DNA from: an uncultured Kangiella sp.
Lineage (GTDB): Bacteria > Pseudomonadota > Gammaproteobacteria > Enterobacterales > Kangiellaceae
Length of the DNA stretch: 64,000 bases
Assembly: GCA_950096615.1 (NCBI GenBank)
Contig: CATNCP010000008.1
Coordinates: 1 to 64,000 of the forward strand
Direction of reading: 5' to 3'
Position 1 is the stretch's first letter; each line of letters starts with the position of its first letter. The notes under the pieces are model-generated. The model was not told the DNA's origin, did not search any database, and worked only from the letters and a program-made list of their open reading frames with translations. The translations under genes and the position numbers were made by a program. Shown one piece after another: positions 42,054-52,553 of this stretch.

Positions 42054-44615
42054 TTATTTGATGCTGTAGTCGAGTTTTACGTAGTAAAAAGCACCGTTAA
42101 TTCCGAATGGAGTCGACTCCCACGGGTAAATATAGTTACCAAATTCTGGCGAATCACTAATGAAACGGTGAACGGCATTCTCTGGCAATTTGTCCGGGTA
42201 CTCGTCAGTAATGTTGTTACCGCCGACGGTCAACTTAACACCGTTATCAAAGTCATAACGGACTTCCAAGTCTGCTAGCCATTTGGCACTAGAGCGAACG
42301 GTTGGCGATGGATCAATACCTAACGCGCCATTACACACGTCAGGGTTTTGCGTTGGTATGCCTAAGCCCTGACACGTGAAGAAGGATGTTTTCACTTTAC
42401 CGTAACGGTTCACTTTTAATGACGTCGACCAATTATTGATCGCCCAATCTAAACCCAGCAACAAGCGCTGGCGCGGTTGACCGGTTTCAACGTTATCGAC
42501 CTGAGCTTGAGAGAAGAGTGTTTCAGGCAATACGCCATTAGGTGCGTTGATTTCTTTAATCTCAGTGCGGTTGTAGTGGGTCAACCAAGTAAAGGTAAAG
42601 TCACCCCATGCATCAGTACCCCAGTCATAGGTGAGTACCAAGTCGGCTCCAAAGGTTTCGGTATCAATCGCGTTAGAGAAGAATTGGCCTTTGTTATAGC
42701 CGTTGGCGTTGAGAAAATCCAAGGCTGCTTGGTTGACAACTGGATTACCATTGGCATCGGCGTTCTGACCATTTAAGCCGCCACCCAGTACGATACGATC
42801 TTCAATATCGATTTGATAAGCATCTAACGACACGCTCAAGCCGTTTCCTGGGCTATAAACCATACCAATGCTAGCGTTTTCAGACGACTCATGCTCCAAC
42901 TGTTCTACGCCATAAGCTGAGGCGAATACGCTGCCCTCTGGCGCGTGGAAAGTCTGCGATAGCTCGGTGCCATCGACGTCGGTAAACACGGTTGTGAATG
43001 CTCGTTGCGCTAAGCTTGGTGCACGGAAGCCGGTAGATAGGGCGCCACGAAGGCCAAAGCTTTCGGTAATGTCCCAGCGGGCAGAGATTTTCCCCGTGGT
43101 CGCATCGCCAGCGTCGCTGTAGTCTTCAAAGCGTCCGGCAATACCTAACAAGAAGTTTTCGCTCAAGTTAGTTTCCATGTCTAAATAAAACGCGTAGTTA
43201 TCACGTTCACGTTGACTCGAAGCGGCGATTTGTGGACTGTAGCCTGGAAAACCTTGCATACCGCAGGCCGCCGCAACGCTTGGATCGATCACAGAAGGGA
43301 ATGGATTGTTGGTATCGCCAGTGTAACCACAGGAATAGGACACTAGGTCGCCCGCTTTAATGCCGTAGCTTTCTTCGCGATACTCTAAACCTGTTGCTAA
43401 GTAAATATCGTCATACCAGCCCCAGTCTACAGCGCCATTTAAGTCAAAGTTGTAAGTACGTTGGGTAAAGCTAATGCTACCACTGTCAGCAGAAGTCGGG
43501 CCCGAATTGGCGCGAATCTCAGCATCGGTAGCGCCTGGGTTGTTTTGTACATATTCGGCGGCAATGGATGCATTTAGTGAGTTGGATGCAGCAAAGCCGA
43601 ACTCGTTATCACCATAAACCGCACTCAAGTCGTATTCCCACGACGATTCGCCAATAAAGTCACGAATACCGAAAGCCAATGATGTGTCTTTCACGGTGGT
43701 GTTCTGAAGCGGCAGAAAGCCATCAGCATAAACTTGTGGCACGTTACGATCAGCGCGGTCTTCGAAGCGGTAGAATCCCGCTGATTGCCCTGCACGATCG
43801 GATACGCCGCCGAAGAAGTAGGCGATACCCGCTTCACCATTGAAGAATAAATATTTATTCTCTGAAGACGAATCACCTAAGCGCATGATCACGCGATCTT
43901 TGCGGTTACTGATTCCTGCGCGATTAGTCGCGCCACGATCACGGAATTCAGCGGTTAAGTTCAAGAAGCCTGTGTCGCCAATGTTGATAGTACTGTTGGC
44001 TGAGACTTGATTGACCTGACCGTCGCCTTCTTTGGTCTCGCCCCACTTACCGGAAAGTGTGGTGCCTGCGCCGCCACCTTTAAGGATGATATTGATCACG
44101 CCAGCAATAGCATCAGAGCCGTATTGCGCTGCCGCACCGTCACGTAAAACTTCGATGTGCTCGATGGCTGAAACAGGGATGGAGTTAATGTCAGTACCTG
44201 CCGAGCCGCGACCAATGGTCTGCTGGATGTTGACCCAAGCTTGGCTGTGGCGACGTTTGCCGTTGACCAGAATGAGCACCTGATCGGGGCCAAGACCGCG
44301 AAGCGTCGCTGGACGAATAATATCGGTACCATCGCTCACCGTGGTACGTGAGAAGTTAAAAGATGGCGCTAGTTTTTGTAAAAGCTCGCCAACCTCACTC
44401 GCACCTGACTCTTCAATGATTTCGCTGGTAATGAGATCAACCGGGACGGCTGTATCTTCAATAGTCCGACCGCTGACACGAGTACCGGTGACGATTAGTG
44501 TTTCAGCTTTTTTACCTTTCTCTGCTTTGTTGTCGTCTTCGGCAGATTGGGCGATGGATGAGTAGCTAGCTGCAAGTGTTGCCACGACAGCTGCGTGTAT
44601 TATGGTTTTTTTCAT
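42054..44615 (-). CDS. TonB-dependent receptor
   Basis: signal peptide, plug domain (ETLIVTGTRVSGRTIEDTAVPVDLI...; VEVLRDGAAAQYGSDAIAGVINIIL), beta-barrel C-terminus. Confidence 0.95.
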   Translation of the reverse strand: MKKTIIHAAVVATLAASYSSIAQSAEDDNKAEKGKKAETLIVTGTRVSGRTIEDTAVPVDLITSEIIEESGASEVGELLQKLAPSFNFSRTTVSDGTDIIRPATLRGLGPDQVLILVNGKRRHSQAWVNIQQTIGRGSAGTDINSIPVSAIEHIEVLRDGAAAQYGSDAIAGVINIILKGGGAGTTLSGKWGETKEGDGQVNQVSANSTINIGDTGFLNLTAEFRDRGATNRAGISNRKDRVIMRLGDSSSENKYLFFNGEAGIAYFFGGVSDRAGQSAGFYRFEDRADRNVPQVYADGFLPLQNTTVKDTSLAFGIRDFIGESSWEYDLSAVYGDNEFGFAASNSLNASIAAEYVQNNPGATDAEIRANSGPTSADSGSISFTQRTYNFDLNGAVDWGWYDDIYLATGLEYREESYGIKAGDLVSYSCGYTGDTNNPFPSVIDPSVAAACGMQGFPGYSPQIAASSQRERDNYAFYLDMETNLSENFLLGIAGRFEDYSDAGDATTGKISARWDITESFGLRGALSTGFRAPSLAQRAFTTVFTDVDGTELSQTFHAPEGSVFASAYGVEQLEHESSENASIGMVYSPGNGLSVSLDAYQIDIEDRIVLGGGLNGQNADANGNPVVNQAALDFLNANGYNKGQFFSNAIDTETFGADLVLTYDWGTDAWGDFTFTWLTHYNRTEIKEINAPNGVLPETLFSQAQVDNVETGQPRQRLLLGLDWAINNWSTSLKVNRYGKVKTSFFTCQGLGIPTQNPDVCNGALGIDPSPTVRSSAKWLADLEVRYDFDNGVKLTVGGNNITDEYPDKLPENAVHRFISDSPEFGNYIYPWESTPFGINGAFYYVKLDYSIK

Positions 44616-44699
44616 GTTATTCCCCCTATATGTGGAACGGACAAGGTAGCGAAGAGCTCTCCTTAAAGCTATGAACTTGTTCCGATCTTATTAAGAAAT

Positions 44700-44733
44700 A
44701 TAGCGAGTTTGTTATATGGTTGTTTCTCGCTAT
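44700..44733. promoter_or_regulatory. Inverted repeat between TonB-dependent receptor gene and tsaD
   Basis: ATAGCGAG-N18-CTCGCTAT perfect 8-bp arms. Confidence 0.3.
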
Positions 44734-44793
44734 GGACGTTTAGATCGCATATAATTCAACCATCTTTGGTAACAGATACAGATTAGACCTGCT

Positions 44794-45816
44794 TTGAAAA
44801 TACTCGGAATAGAAACGTCTTGCGACGAAACGGGGGTGGCCATTTACGATTCTGAACAAGGGATCATTGGCGATGCCTTATACAGCCAAGTTGAGCTACA
44901 TGCGGAATATGGTGGCGTGGTGCCTGAACTGGCCTCGCGTGATCATGTGCGCAAGACTATTCCATTAGTCAAAGAAGTCTTAAAGCAGGCTAACTGTACT
45001 AAAGACGATATTGATGCGATTGCTTATACCAAAGGACCGGGACTTATAGGTGCGCTATTTGTTGGTGTTGGCGTAGGACGAAGCTTAGCTTATGCGTGGG
45101 ACATCCCTGCAATTGGTGTGCACCACATGGAAGGCCATCTTTTAGCGCCGATGCTGGAAGACGAAAAGCCTGAGTTTCCCTTTGTCGCTTTATTGGTTTC
45201 TGGCGGGCACACTTTATTGGTTGATGTTCAAGGTTTAGGCAAATATGAAATCCTTGGCGAGTCGATTGATGACGCCGCTGGCGAAGCTTTTGATAAAACC
45301 GCTAAGATCATGGGGCTTGGCTATCCAGGAGGCCCTGCGTTAGCGAAGCTTGCGGAAAAAGGCCAAGCGGGAATTTATAAACTACCGAGACCTATGACCG
45401 ATCGCCCAGGTTTAGATTTTAGCTTTAGTGGTTTAAAAACAGCTGTGGCCAATCTTTATAACGGCTCTGATAAGTCTGAGCAATCAATGGCTGATATCGC
45501 TTACGCGTTCCAAGAAGCTGTCGTCGATACCATTTTCATCAAGTGTCGCCGAGCCTTAGAGCAAACCGGTCACAAACGCTTAGTCGTCGCTGGAGGCGTT
45601 AGCGCTAACGTGGCGCTAAGAGCTAAGCTGACAGACTTACTCGAATCAAAAGGCGGCAAAGCCTATTATCCACGTCCTAAATTCTGCACCGATAATGGCG
45701 CCATGATCGCTTACGCGGGTTATTGCCGCCACCAAGCGATACTAAACGGACAAGATCAATTTGAAGAGCCAGCGGTTAGAGCAAAACCACGCTGGCCGAT
45801 TGTTGAGCTCGGGTGA
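44794..45816 (+). CDS. tsaD: tRNA N6-threonylcarbamoyladenosine transferase subunit TsaD
   Basis: [38 protein letters not shown]; apparent TTG start. Confidence 0.98.
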   Translation: MKILGIETSCDETGVAIYDSEQGIIGDALYSQVELHAEYGGVVPELASRDHVRKTIPLVKEVLKQANCTKDDIDAIAYTKGPGLIGALFVGVGVGRSLAYAWDIPAIGVHHMEGHLLAPMLEDEKPEFPFVALLVSGGHTLLVDVQGLGKYEILGESIDDAAGEAFDKTAKIMGLGYPGGPALAKLAEKGQAGIYKLPRPMTDRPGLDFSFSGLKTAVANLYNGSDKSEQSMADIAYAFQEAVVDTIFIKCRRALEQTGHKRLVVAGGVSANVALRAKLTDLLESKGGKAYYPRPKFCTDNGAMIAYAGYCRHQAILNGQDQFEEPAVRAKPRWPIVELG

Positions 45817-45834
45817 AGCTCGGTTAAGAACTGG

Positions 45835-46617
45835 TTAAGTTAGAACAGTCCCAGCATAAGTATCAATAAAGAAGTAAATCGTGATACCGATGCTGGCTAG
45901 AATCACAAAAATTCTTACGTGGTGCTGTGACAGTTTTTTGGATAGATTAGCGGCAATAAAACCTCCGACTAACGCCCCCGTTAGGACAATCAACCCTTCG
46001 TACCAAGCTATGGCATCGTTGTAGATAAATATGACGATGGCAACTAACGCCACAACCGTCGAAAGTAGAAGCTTAATACCATTCATCGCGTTGATATTGG
46101 TGTATCCCGCTAGCGCTAAATAGCTCAGAGTAATAATCCCTTGGCCTGCGTTAAAAAATCCGCCATACACACAAATCCCGAACAAGGTTATCGCTAATAA
46201 AACTGTTCCTATGGCGGATGCATGTCGATGACGAGTGCTGAGCTTTTTTAACGAAGCGTTGATGCGCCCACCAAAAATAAACAAGAGTGTCGCGAATAAT
46301 AATAACCATGGGATGGATGTACGGAACGCCTCTTCAGGAATTTGCAGTAGTAACCAAGCGCCCAATATACCGCCGAGTAGAGCGATAAAGATGAGCTTGG
46401 GTAATTCTTTTTTGTGGAGACGTAAATCATCTTTGAACGCATAGGCGCCACTTAAGTAACCACCGCAAGAAGCAAAAGTGTTCGTGGCGTTAGCGCTGAC
46501 TGGCGGTATGCCCACAAACATTAATGCCGGAAAGGTGATAAAGCTACCGCCACCAGCGATAGAGTTAACCATACCGCCGAGAAGTCCAGCACTAAAAAGA
46601 AGAAGCAGTTCAAACAT
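45835..46617 (-). CDS. TSUP (TauE/SafE) family membrane transporter
   Basis: LLGGMVNSIAGGGSFITFPALMFVGIPPVSANATNT. Confidence 0.9.
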   Translation of the reverse strand: MFELLLLFSAGLLGGMVNSIAGGGSFITFPALMFVGIPPVSANATNTFASCGGYLSGAYAFKDDLRLHKKELPKLIFIALLGGILGAWLLLQIPEEAFRTSIPWLLLFATLLFIFGGRINASLKKLSTRHRHASAIGTVLLAITLFGICVYGGFFNAGQGIITLSYLALAGYTNINAMNGIKLLLSTVVALVAIVIFIYNDAIAWYEGLIVLTGALVGGFIAANLSKKLSQHHVRIFVILASIGITIYFFIDTYAGTVLT

Positions 46618-46653
46618 AAATAGTGATTACCTGAGTCTTTGAGGTTTGGCGGC

Positions 46654-47841
46654 TTATATATTGACTGCTTTTCTATTTAATAGCTGCATCAATAAAACCA
46701 AAACAACAGACCCCAGCACCAACCACGCAAAGTTGCTTGGTGTGCCATCGAACAGTAGCGCGAGCAATGGGCCGGCGAGGGCGCCTGAGCCGAAGCGGAG
46801 GGTACCAATCACCGCTGTGGCGGTACCGCTTTTTTCAGCGAATGTGTTAAGTACAAGCGCGTCGGAGTTGGTGGTGATGAAGGCCAGTGAGCCGAGTAGC
46901 AGAAAAATAGAGGCTGCGGTGGCGTAGAGACCTAAGTCGAGTTGCAGTACGGTAAAGAATGCGGTGCCCGTAAAAAGTGCATAGACTGAACCGAAACGCA
47001 GCAGCTTGCGCGAGCCAAAGCGTTCGACAATTCGGCTATTGACGATGTTGCTGATAAAGAGACCAATGACGTTAATAGCGAAGAGAATACTGAAAGATTT
47101 CTCGCTGGCGCCAAAGTGCGTTATATACAGATACGAAATTGATGTCAGGTAGCAGAAAAACGCAAAGGTAGCGAACATGGAGGTGAAGATATCCAAGCGT
47201 ACCGTTTTGTTGGCGAAAACCGAGCGGTAGTTATTAGCGAACTCTCTGAGCCATTGACGGTTTTTCTTCTTTGGCATACTGCTCGGCAGTTTCCATAGCA
47301 CTAGCGCGAGAATTAACACGGCATAAGCCGCTAAGACTAAAAATATGCTGCGCCATCCCGTAAAGTGCAGAATAAAGCTGCCGATACTGGGCGCGATCAT
47401 GGGCGCAATCATCATGATCATGGAGACGTAAGACAAACCCTTGGCGGTGTGTTTGCCGTACATATCACGGATCACGCCGGGTACTACGACGGTGGCGCCG
47501 CTACTAATCGCCGCTTGGAAAAAGCGTAAGGTTAGAAAACTTTCAATAGATTCTGCAAACGCTAACGCCACCGAGAAAAAAGCAAAACCCAGTAAGCCAA
47601 TGATAACCACGCGGCGACGACCGATGCGATCGGCAATGGGCCCAAAAAAGAGCATACCCAAAGCATAGCCAGCCATATAGATACTCAATGAATTTTGAAC
47701 CGCTGTCGGTGTGGTCGATAATTCTTTTGCGATGGTTGGCATCGCCGGCAGGTACATATCAATCGCTAGTGGCGAGATAGCGACAATGGACGCTAATAGC
47801 GGCAGTAGGCGTAGAGGATTATTGAGCTTATGTTGATTCAC
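46654..47841 (-). CDS. Bcr/CflA family MFS drug transporter
   Basis: SPLAIDMYLPAMPTIAKEL..., GPIADRIGRRRVVIIGL. Confidence 0.93.
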   Translation of the reverse strand: MNQHKLNNPLRLLPLLASIVAISPLAIDMYLPAMPTIAKELSTTPTAVQNSLSIYMAGYALGMLFFGPIADRIGRRRVVIIGLLGFAFFSVALAFAESIESFLTLRFFQAAISSGATVVVPGVIRDMYGKHTAKGLSYVSMIMMIAPMIAPSIGSFILHFTGWRSIFLVLAAYAVLILALVLWKLPSSMPKKKNRQWLREFANNYRSVFANKTVRLDIFTSMFATFAFFCYLTSISYLYITHFGASEKSFSILFAINVIGLFISNIVNSRIVERFGSRKLLRFGSVYALFTGTAFFTVLQLDLGLYATAASIFLLLGSLAFITTNSDALVLNTFAEKSGTATAVIGTLRFGSGALAGPLLALLFDGTPSNFAWLVLGSVVLVLLMQLLNRKAVNI

Positions 47842-47877
47842 TCACGCCTCTTAGCGGACTTAGGAGTAGCATACAAG

Positions 47878-48390
47878 TTAGGAAGCAAAGTAAAGAGCAA
47901 CATAGAGTATAGTGCTTATTAAGGTGAAGCCTAAATTTACATATTCTCTTCTTTTTAGATTATATCGAGCATGGAAGGAGTCTATGACTGCTTGTCGGAG
48001 CACGAAAGTAAACATAATGTAATGGACGCAAGGAATAATGTGAAAGAAGACATTAAAATCAGACAGGGACTTATCGTAAAAGTAACTTAATACCCAGTCT
48101 AGCTCAGCTAGAACACCAATAATCCCGATAATGCTATTAACAATAAGCCACCTAATTTCAGCTAAACCAAAAATAGAGCGGTAGGCCAGTAAATACAATA
48201 CTGGTAAAAATATACCGAAGCATAAGGTAAAGCCGAGACCGATATCTTGCTGAATATAAGTAATATCAAAGACGAGCCAGAAATGCAGCGCAATGATAAC
48301 TGTGAAAAAGCCATAAACCTTAGACCAGTGTAAGTAAGAGCCTTTACTATAAGTATTACTTCCAATAGAAATATCAGTCTTAAGCTTCAT
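47878..48390 (-). CDS. Hypothetical integral membrane protein
   Basis: 170 aa with about five hydrophobic segments; no family recognised. Confidence 0.65.
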   Translation of the reverse strand: MKLKTDISIGSNTYSKGSYLHWSKVYGFFTVIIALHFWLVFDITYIQQDIGLGFTLCFGIFLPVLYLLAYRSIFGLAEIRWLIVNSIIGIIGVLAELDWVLSYFYDKSLSDFNVFFHIIPCVHYIMFTFVLRQAVIDSFHARYNLKRREYVNLGFTLISTILYVALYFAS

Positions 48391-48405
48391 TGCAGTAAGT
48401 TTTGC

Positions 48406-48999
48406 CTATCCTTTCTTGTCGGTGATTTTTCGCTCAGTACCTTGCCACAAGTTTTTAATGTTTTGGCGGTGTCGCCAAGTCAGTATCAAAAACATGGCGA
48501 AAAGCGGGAAGAAGTACCTATGATCCATGTAGAAGCCAAAGGCTGCAACAGCAAAACTGGATAGTAGAGATGCAAGAGATGAATATCGACTAAAGAAAGC
48601 GGTCACGGCCCACGTGACAACGCAGAAGCCAAGCAATAGCGGTGACAGTGCGACCAAGGCACCGAAATAGGTCGCCATGCCTTTGCCGCCTTTAAAATTA
48701 AAATATAGCGGATAAAGGTGTCCGATAAAGGCCATAAAGCCGACCCAACCGAGATTTCGGTTGTGCAGATCGAGCGCGTAGCCAATCAAAATCGGGATGA
48801 TAGCTTTCAGCATATCGCCGAGAAGGGTAAATAAAGCTGCTTTTTTTCCGCCAAGTCGTAAGACATTGGTCGCGCCGGGGTTGTGTGAGCCAAACTCACG
48901 GGGATCGGGCAGCTGCATAATACGGCAGACAATCACAGCGCTGGATATGGAGCCGGTGAGGTAAGCGAGGATCCACAGCCCTATAACGTCCCATTCCAT
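48406..48999 (-). CDS. plsY: Acyl-phosphate:glycerol-3-phosphate acyltransferase
   Basis: YLTGSISSAVI, DPREFGSHNPGATNVLRLGGKKAA, FKGGKGMAT. Confidence 0.97.
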   Translation of the reverse strand: MEWDVIGLWILAYLTGSISSAVIVCRIMQLPDPREFGSHNPGATNVLRLGGKKAALFTLLGDMLKAIIPILIGYALDLHNRNLGWVGFMAFIGHLYPLYFNFKGGKGMATYFGALVALSPLLLGFCVVTWAVTAFFSRYSSLASLLSSFAVAAFGFYMDHRYFFPLFAMFLILTWRHRQNIKNLWQGTERKITDKKG

Positions 49000-49214
49000 G
49001 AGTTAGAACCTGTCCTTGTTAGTGAAATTTGAAAGTTGTCTCATTGAAGACATGAAACTCCATCTTTTAATTATTGCTGTCTGTTTCAGCGGGCAACTCA
49101 GGGTTGGTGAGTTGCTACTGTTTGTAGTTTATACAAAAAATCAGGCTATTGATAACAAATTGGCTGGAATTTGATATTCTAACGAGCTACTAACACGAAT
49201 AATTAGAGAAAAAC

Positions 49215-49574
49215 GTGGATATTGTTTTTATTGAAGATCTAAAAGTCGATACGGTTATTGGTATTTATGACTGGGAGCGCCAGATCCGTCAAACGATCAG
49301 TATCGATCTTGAAATGGCACATGATATTCGTCCTGCCGCTGAAGAAGATACGATTGATCAATGCTTGGACTATAAGTCTGTGGCCAAGCGTGTGATCGGA
49401 TTTGTGGAGGAGTCAGAGTTTCAGCTAGTCGAAACTTTAGCTGAAAAGATTGCTCACATTATACAGTCTGAATTCAATGTCCCTTGGTTAAAGTTAAAAC
49501 TCAGCAAGCCAGGCGCCGTTCGAGGCTCTAAGAATGTTGGGGTTTTGATTGAACGCGGAACAAAAGAGGCGTAA
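49215..49574 (+). CDS. folB: Dihydroneopterin aldolase (GTG start)
   Basis: DIVFIEDLKVDTVIGIYDWERQIRQTISIDLEM. Confidence 0.95.
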   Translation: MDIVFIEDLKVDTVIGIYDWERQIRQTISIDLEMAHDIRPAAEEDTIDQCLDYKSVAKRVIGFVEESEFQLVETLAEKIAHIIQSEFNVPWLKLKLSKPGAVRGSKNVGVLIERGTKEA

Positions 49575-49585
49575 ATAGAGCTGTT

Positions 49586-50086
49586 ATGCCAAAAATTTAT
49601 ATCAGTATTGGCAGTAACCAAGACGCGGAGCGACAAATACGCTTCGGCGTCAAGCAGTTGGGTTATTACTTCTCAGACTTAAGCGTGTCTCAAGTTTATG
49701 AGAGTGAAGCCGTTGGTTTTGATGGTGATAACTTTTTAAACCTTGTTGCTTGTGCAAAAACACAGCTCAGTATTTCGCAAGTGGATCACGCTTTTAAAGA
49801 AATCGAGAAAGCTGCTGGTCGAGTCAGAGGCGAAGCTAAGTACAGCAACCGAACTCTGGATATTGACCTTTTGCTCTATGATGATTTGGTTTGTGACAAA
49901 CCGATCAAGTTGCCACGCGGCGAAGTACTGCATCACGCGTTTGTATTATTACCGTTGGCTGAAATCGCTCCGAGTTTAGAGCATCCGATTGAAAAAGCTT
50001 CTTACCAAGAGCTATGGAATGCTTTTGACAAGAAAGGTGAGCAAAGTTTGTGGGCTATTAAGTTCGATTGGGAGAGTGCTTTATGA
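49586..50086 (+). CDS. folK: 6-hydroxymethyl-7,8-dihydropterin pyrophosphokinase
   Basis: IYISIGSNQDAERQIRFGV, RTLDIDLLLYDD. Confidence 0.95.
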   Translation: MPKIYISIGSNQDAERQIRFGVKQLGYYFSDLSVSQVYESEAVGFDGDNFLNLVACAKTQLSISQVDHAFKEIEKAAGRVRGEAKYSNRTLDIDLLLYDDLVCDKPIKLPRGEVLHHAFVLLPLAEIAPSLEHPIEKASYQELWNAFDKKGEQSLWAIKFDWESAL

Positions 50087-50796
50087 CACGAAGAACAGCG
50101 TTAATTACGGGCGGTGCTATTCGAGTGGGTAAGGCCATTGCCTTGGCTTTAGCTGAGCAAGGCTATGATATTGCTATCCACTACAATCGCTCCTCTCATG
50201 AAGCAGTACAAACGGCGGAAGACGTAAAAAAGTTTGGGGTTAATGCCAAGCTGTATCAAGCTAACTTAAGTGATGCTGAGCAGTGTCGCGATTTGGTTGA
50301 GCGGGTTTTTAAAGAAAATGATTTGTCGGTGCTGGTTAACAGCGCGGCAGTTTTTCCTGAAACCGATTCGGTAATGGAAGGGCTTGCTGAGTGGGATTCA
50401 GTCATGAATTTGAATTTAAGGGCACCGCTGGAGCTATCAAAAGCCTTTGTAGACAACACGCCCTTATCTGGCCACATCATTAATATTCTCGATGCGCGGA
50501 TCAATCGGCCAGCAGGCGATCATCTGGTGTATCGTTTATCAAAATCAGGGTTATGGCATCTGACCGAGTCTTTAGCGCAGGACTTAGCCCCAAATATCCA
50601 GGTTAACGGCTTGGCGCTTGGTGCAATCATGCCACCGCCGGGGGCGAGCCAAGACCACTTTGAGCGTATGGCGGAGAAGATTCCTTTGGCACGCACAGGT
50701 TCGCCCAAAGCTGTTGGTGAGGCCGTGGCCTTTTTGGTCGGTCAAGAGTTCGTGACGGGCGTGGTATTGCCGATTGATGGTGGTGAATTTTTATAA
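50083..50796 (+). CDS. folM: Short-chain dehydrogenase, pteridine reductase/FolM-like
   Basis: TALITGGAIRVGKAIALALAEQGYDIAIHYN; operon with folB/folK; ATGA overlap with folK. Confidence 0.85.
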   Translation: MTRRTALITGGAIRVGKAIALALAEQGYDIAIHYNRSSHEAVQTAEDVKKFGVNAKLYQANLSDAEQCRDLVERVFKENDLSVLVNSAAVFPETDSVMEGLAEWDSVMNLNLRAPLELSKAFVDNTPLSGHIINILDARINRPAGDHLVYRLSKSGLWHLTESLAQDLAPNIQVNGLALGAIMPPPGASQDHFERMAEKIPLARTGSPKAVGEAVAFLVGQEFVTGVVLPIDGGEFL

Positions 50797-52031
50797 TGTC
50801 AGTTGAGCCTGCTGCGTTACCGGACTTTTGCCGGAATTACGACGATTACCAACAGTTATTGCAGCATCAGTGCCAAATCTTAGAAGTCCCTGAGCCAGAT
50901 CAAAATGCTATTCAAGCAAGCTTTCAATTGGCGCAAAGAGTGGCGGAATTGATCCATTTTAATGGAAAGCTACCCTTTGCTCAGTTTATGCACGAAGCGC
51001 TTTATCATCCGGGTTTAGGTTATTACAGTGGCGGCAGCCATAAGTTAGGTGCGGGTGGTGACTTTGTTACGGCTGCTGAAATATCACCGATGTTCGGCCA
51101 AACTTTAGCGAAGAGCTTGCAGCAGGCTTGGAAAAATACTGAGCCATGTGTGCTTGAGTTAGGCGCAGGCTCAGGGAAGTTAATGTGCGATATCTTGCAG
51201 CAGTGTGAGTCTGATGGGGCGCTTCCAGAAGCATATTATATTTTAGAAGTGTCGGCTGAATTACGTCAGCGCCAGCAGCAGTTGTTGAATGATAAGTTGC
51301 CACATCTCAAGCCTCTAGTCATCTGGCTAGAAAGGTTACCCCAGTCGTTTCAAGGAGTCATCATTGGCAATGAAGTTATTGATGCTATTCCTGTCGAGCT
51401 TTTAATGCAAACTGAGGAAGCTCTGACACAAGGCTTTGTCACTCATGATAAGAACGGGTTTAAGCTCGAGTTTGAAGCAACCAGTTTTAGTCAAGGATGG
51501 CGGAAGAAACACGCCGACATTTGCCAGAGTTGGCCGGAAGGTTACTTAGCGGAAACCTATGATTTAAGAAGAGACTGGTTAAAAAGTTTGATCGGATGTT
51601 TGAAGCAAGGGTGTATTGTTCTTGTCGACTATGGTTACGAAGAAGATGAGTTATACTCGCCTTATAGACCACAAGGTACGCTGCAGTGCTACTACCGACA
51701 AAAAAAGCATTCAATGCCGTTAGCGCTGCTAGGGCTGCAAGATATTACCAGCTCTGTGAACTTCACTCAGCTCGCTCAGGCTGCGCTGGATCATGATGCC
51801 CAAGTTCTGGGTTTTACGACCCAGTCCCAATTTTTGACTTTGAGCGGCATAGAGCAGTTTGTGGCGCAGTCACAAGATTCTGATACAATGTCGAGCTTAT
51901 CGGTAGCACAACAGTTACAAACATTATTGATGCCCAATGAGATGGGGCAGAACATTAAAGTTCTGGGATTATCCAAAGGGTTTTCTGGTGCACTTTCAGG
52001 GTTTACTTCACTTGGGTTGAATCAAGCATGA
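50796..52031 (+). CDS. SAM-dependent methyltransferase, NDUFAF7/MidA-like (COG1565)
   Basis: PFAQFMHEALYHPGLGYYSGG, GDFVTAAEISPMFGQTLA, LELGAGSGKL. Confidence 0.92.
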   Translation: MSVEPAALPDFCRNYDDYQQLLQHQCQILEVPEPDQNAIQASFQLAQRVAELIHFNGKLPFAQFMHEALYHPGLGYYSGGSHKLGAGGDFVTAAEISPMFGQTLAKSLQQAWKNTEPCVLELGAGSGKLMCDILQQCESDGALPEAYYILEVSAELRQRQQQLLNDKLPHLKPLVIWLERLPQSFQGVIIGNEVIDAIPVELLMQTEEALTQGFVTHDKNGFKLEFEATSFSQGWRKKHADICQSWPEGYLAETYDLRRDWLKSLIGCLKQGCIVLVDYGYEEDELYSPYRPQGTLQCYYRQKKHSMPLALLGLQDITSSVNFTQLAQAALDHDAQVLGFTTQSQFLTLSGIEQFVAQSQDSDTMSSLSVAQQLQTLLMPNEMGQNIKVLGLSKGFSGALSGFTSLGLNQA

Positions 52032-52288
52032 AAAAAATTATAACCGCTGGCTTTCTAAATTTATTTTCACCACTAGCTTTCGGAGCGGCAGCCGGCAAAG
52101 ATGATAGCTGGTACTGGCTTCTGGCGCTAGCTGTGGTGATTTCAGTTTGTTTGTCGTCGCTGTTGGTTTGGCGCAGTAAAAAGCTCAACACCTTTACCTT
52201 AAAAGCGGTCGGTTTCGGCGCTTGGTTTTGGTTTATTATTTTTGTTGAAGTGATGATTTACGGGTTTTACGTCGGTCTTACTAAGTAA
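52028..52288 (+). CDS. Small hypothetical membrane protein
   Basis: 86 aa, signal/TM segments; overlaps the upstream stop codon. Confidence 0.65.
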   Translation: MKKIITAGFLNLFSPLAFGAAAGKDDSWYWLLALAVVISVCLSSLLVWRSKKLNTFTLKAVGFGAWFWFIIFVEVMIYGFYVGLTK

Positions 52289-52505
52289 ATCAGTACACAT
52301 GCCTTTTTTATTTTATACTGTGTTAAAAATGTACTCGAATTCGTTATTTATAAATAATAAACTCCTCATCTCCGTGCATTTTTGCCTTGTCTAAAATAAA
52401 AAATCCTATGTGTTTGTTTAAGCACAGGCTTTCAGGCATGTTTTTAACCTTTAATGAGTGAAGGAAGTCGAAGACCTAACGACAGGGGCGTCTTTTCTTT
52501 TCGCT

Positions 52506-52553
52506 CTTTTCTTTGCCCCGCAGGGATTCCCGGTGGTCAGACGCAAAGAAAAG
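52506..52553. repeat. Inverted repeat, candidate dispersed repeat element
   Basis: CTTTTCTTTGC-N26-GCAAAGAAAAG perfect 11-bp arms upstream of uppP. Confidence 0.55.
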
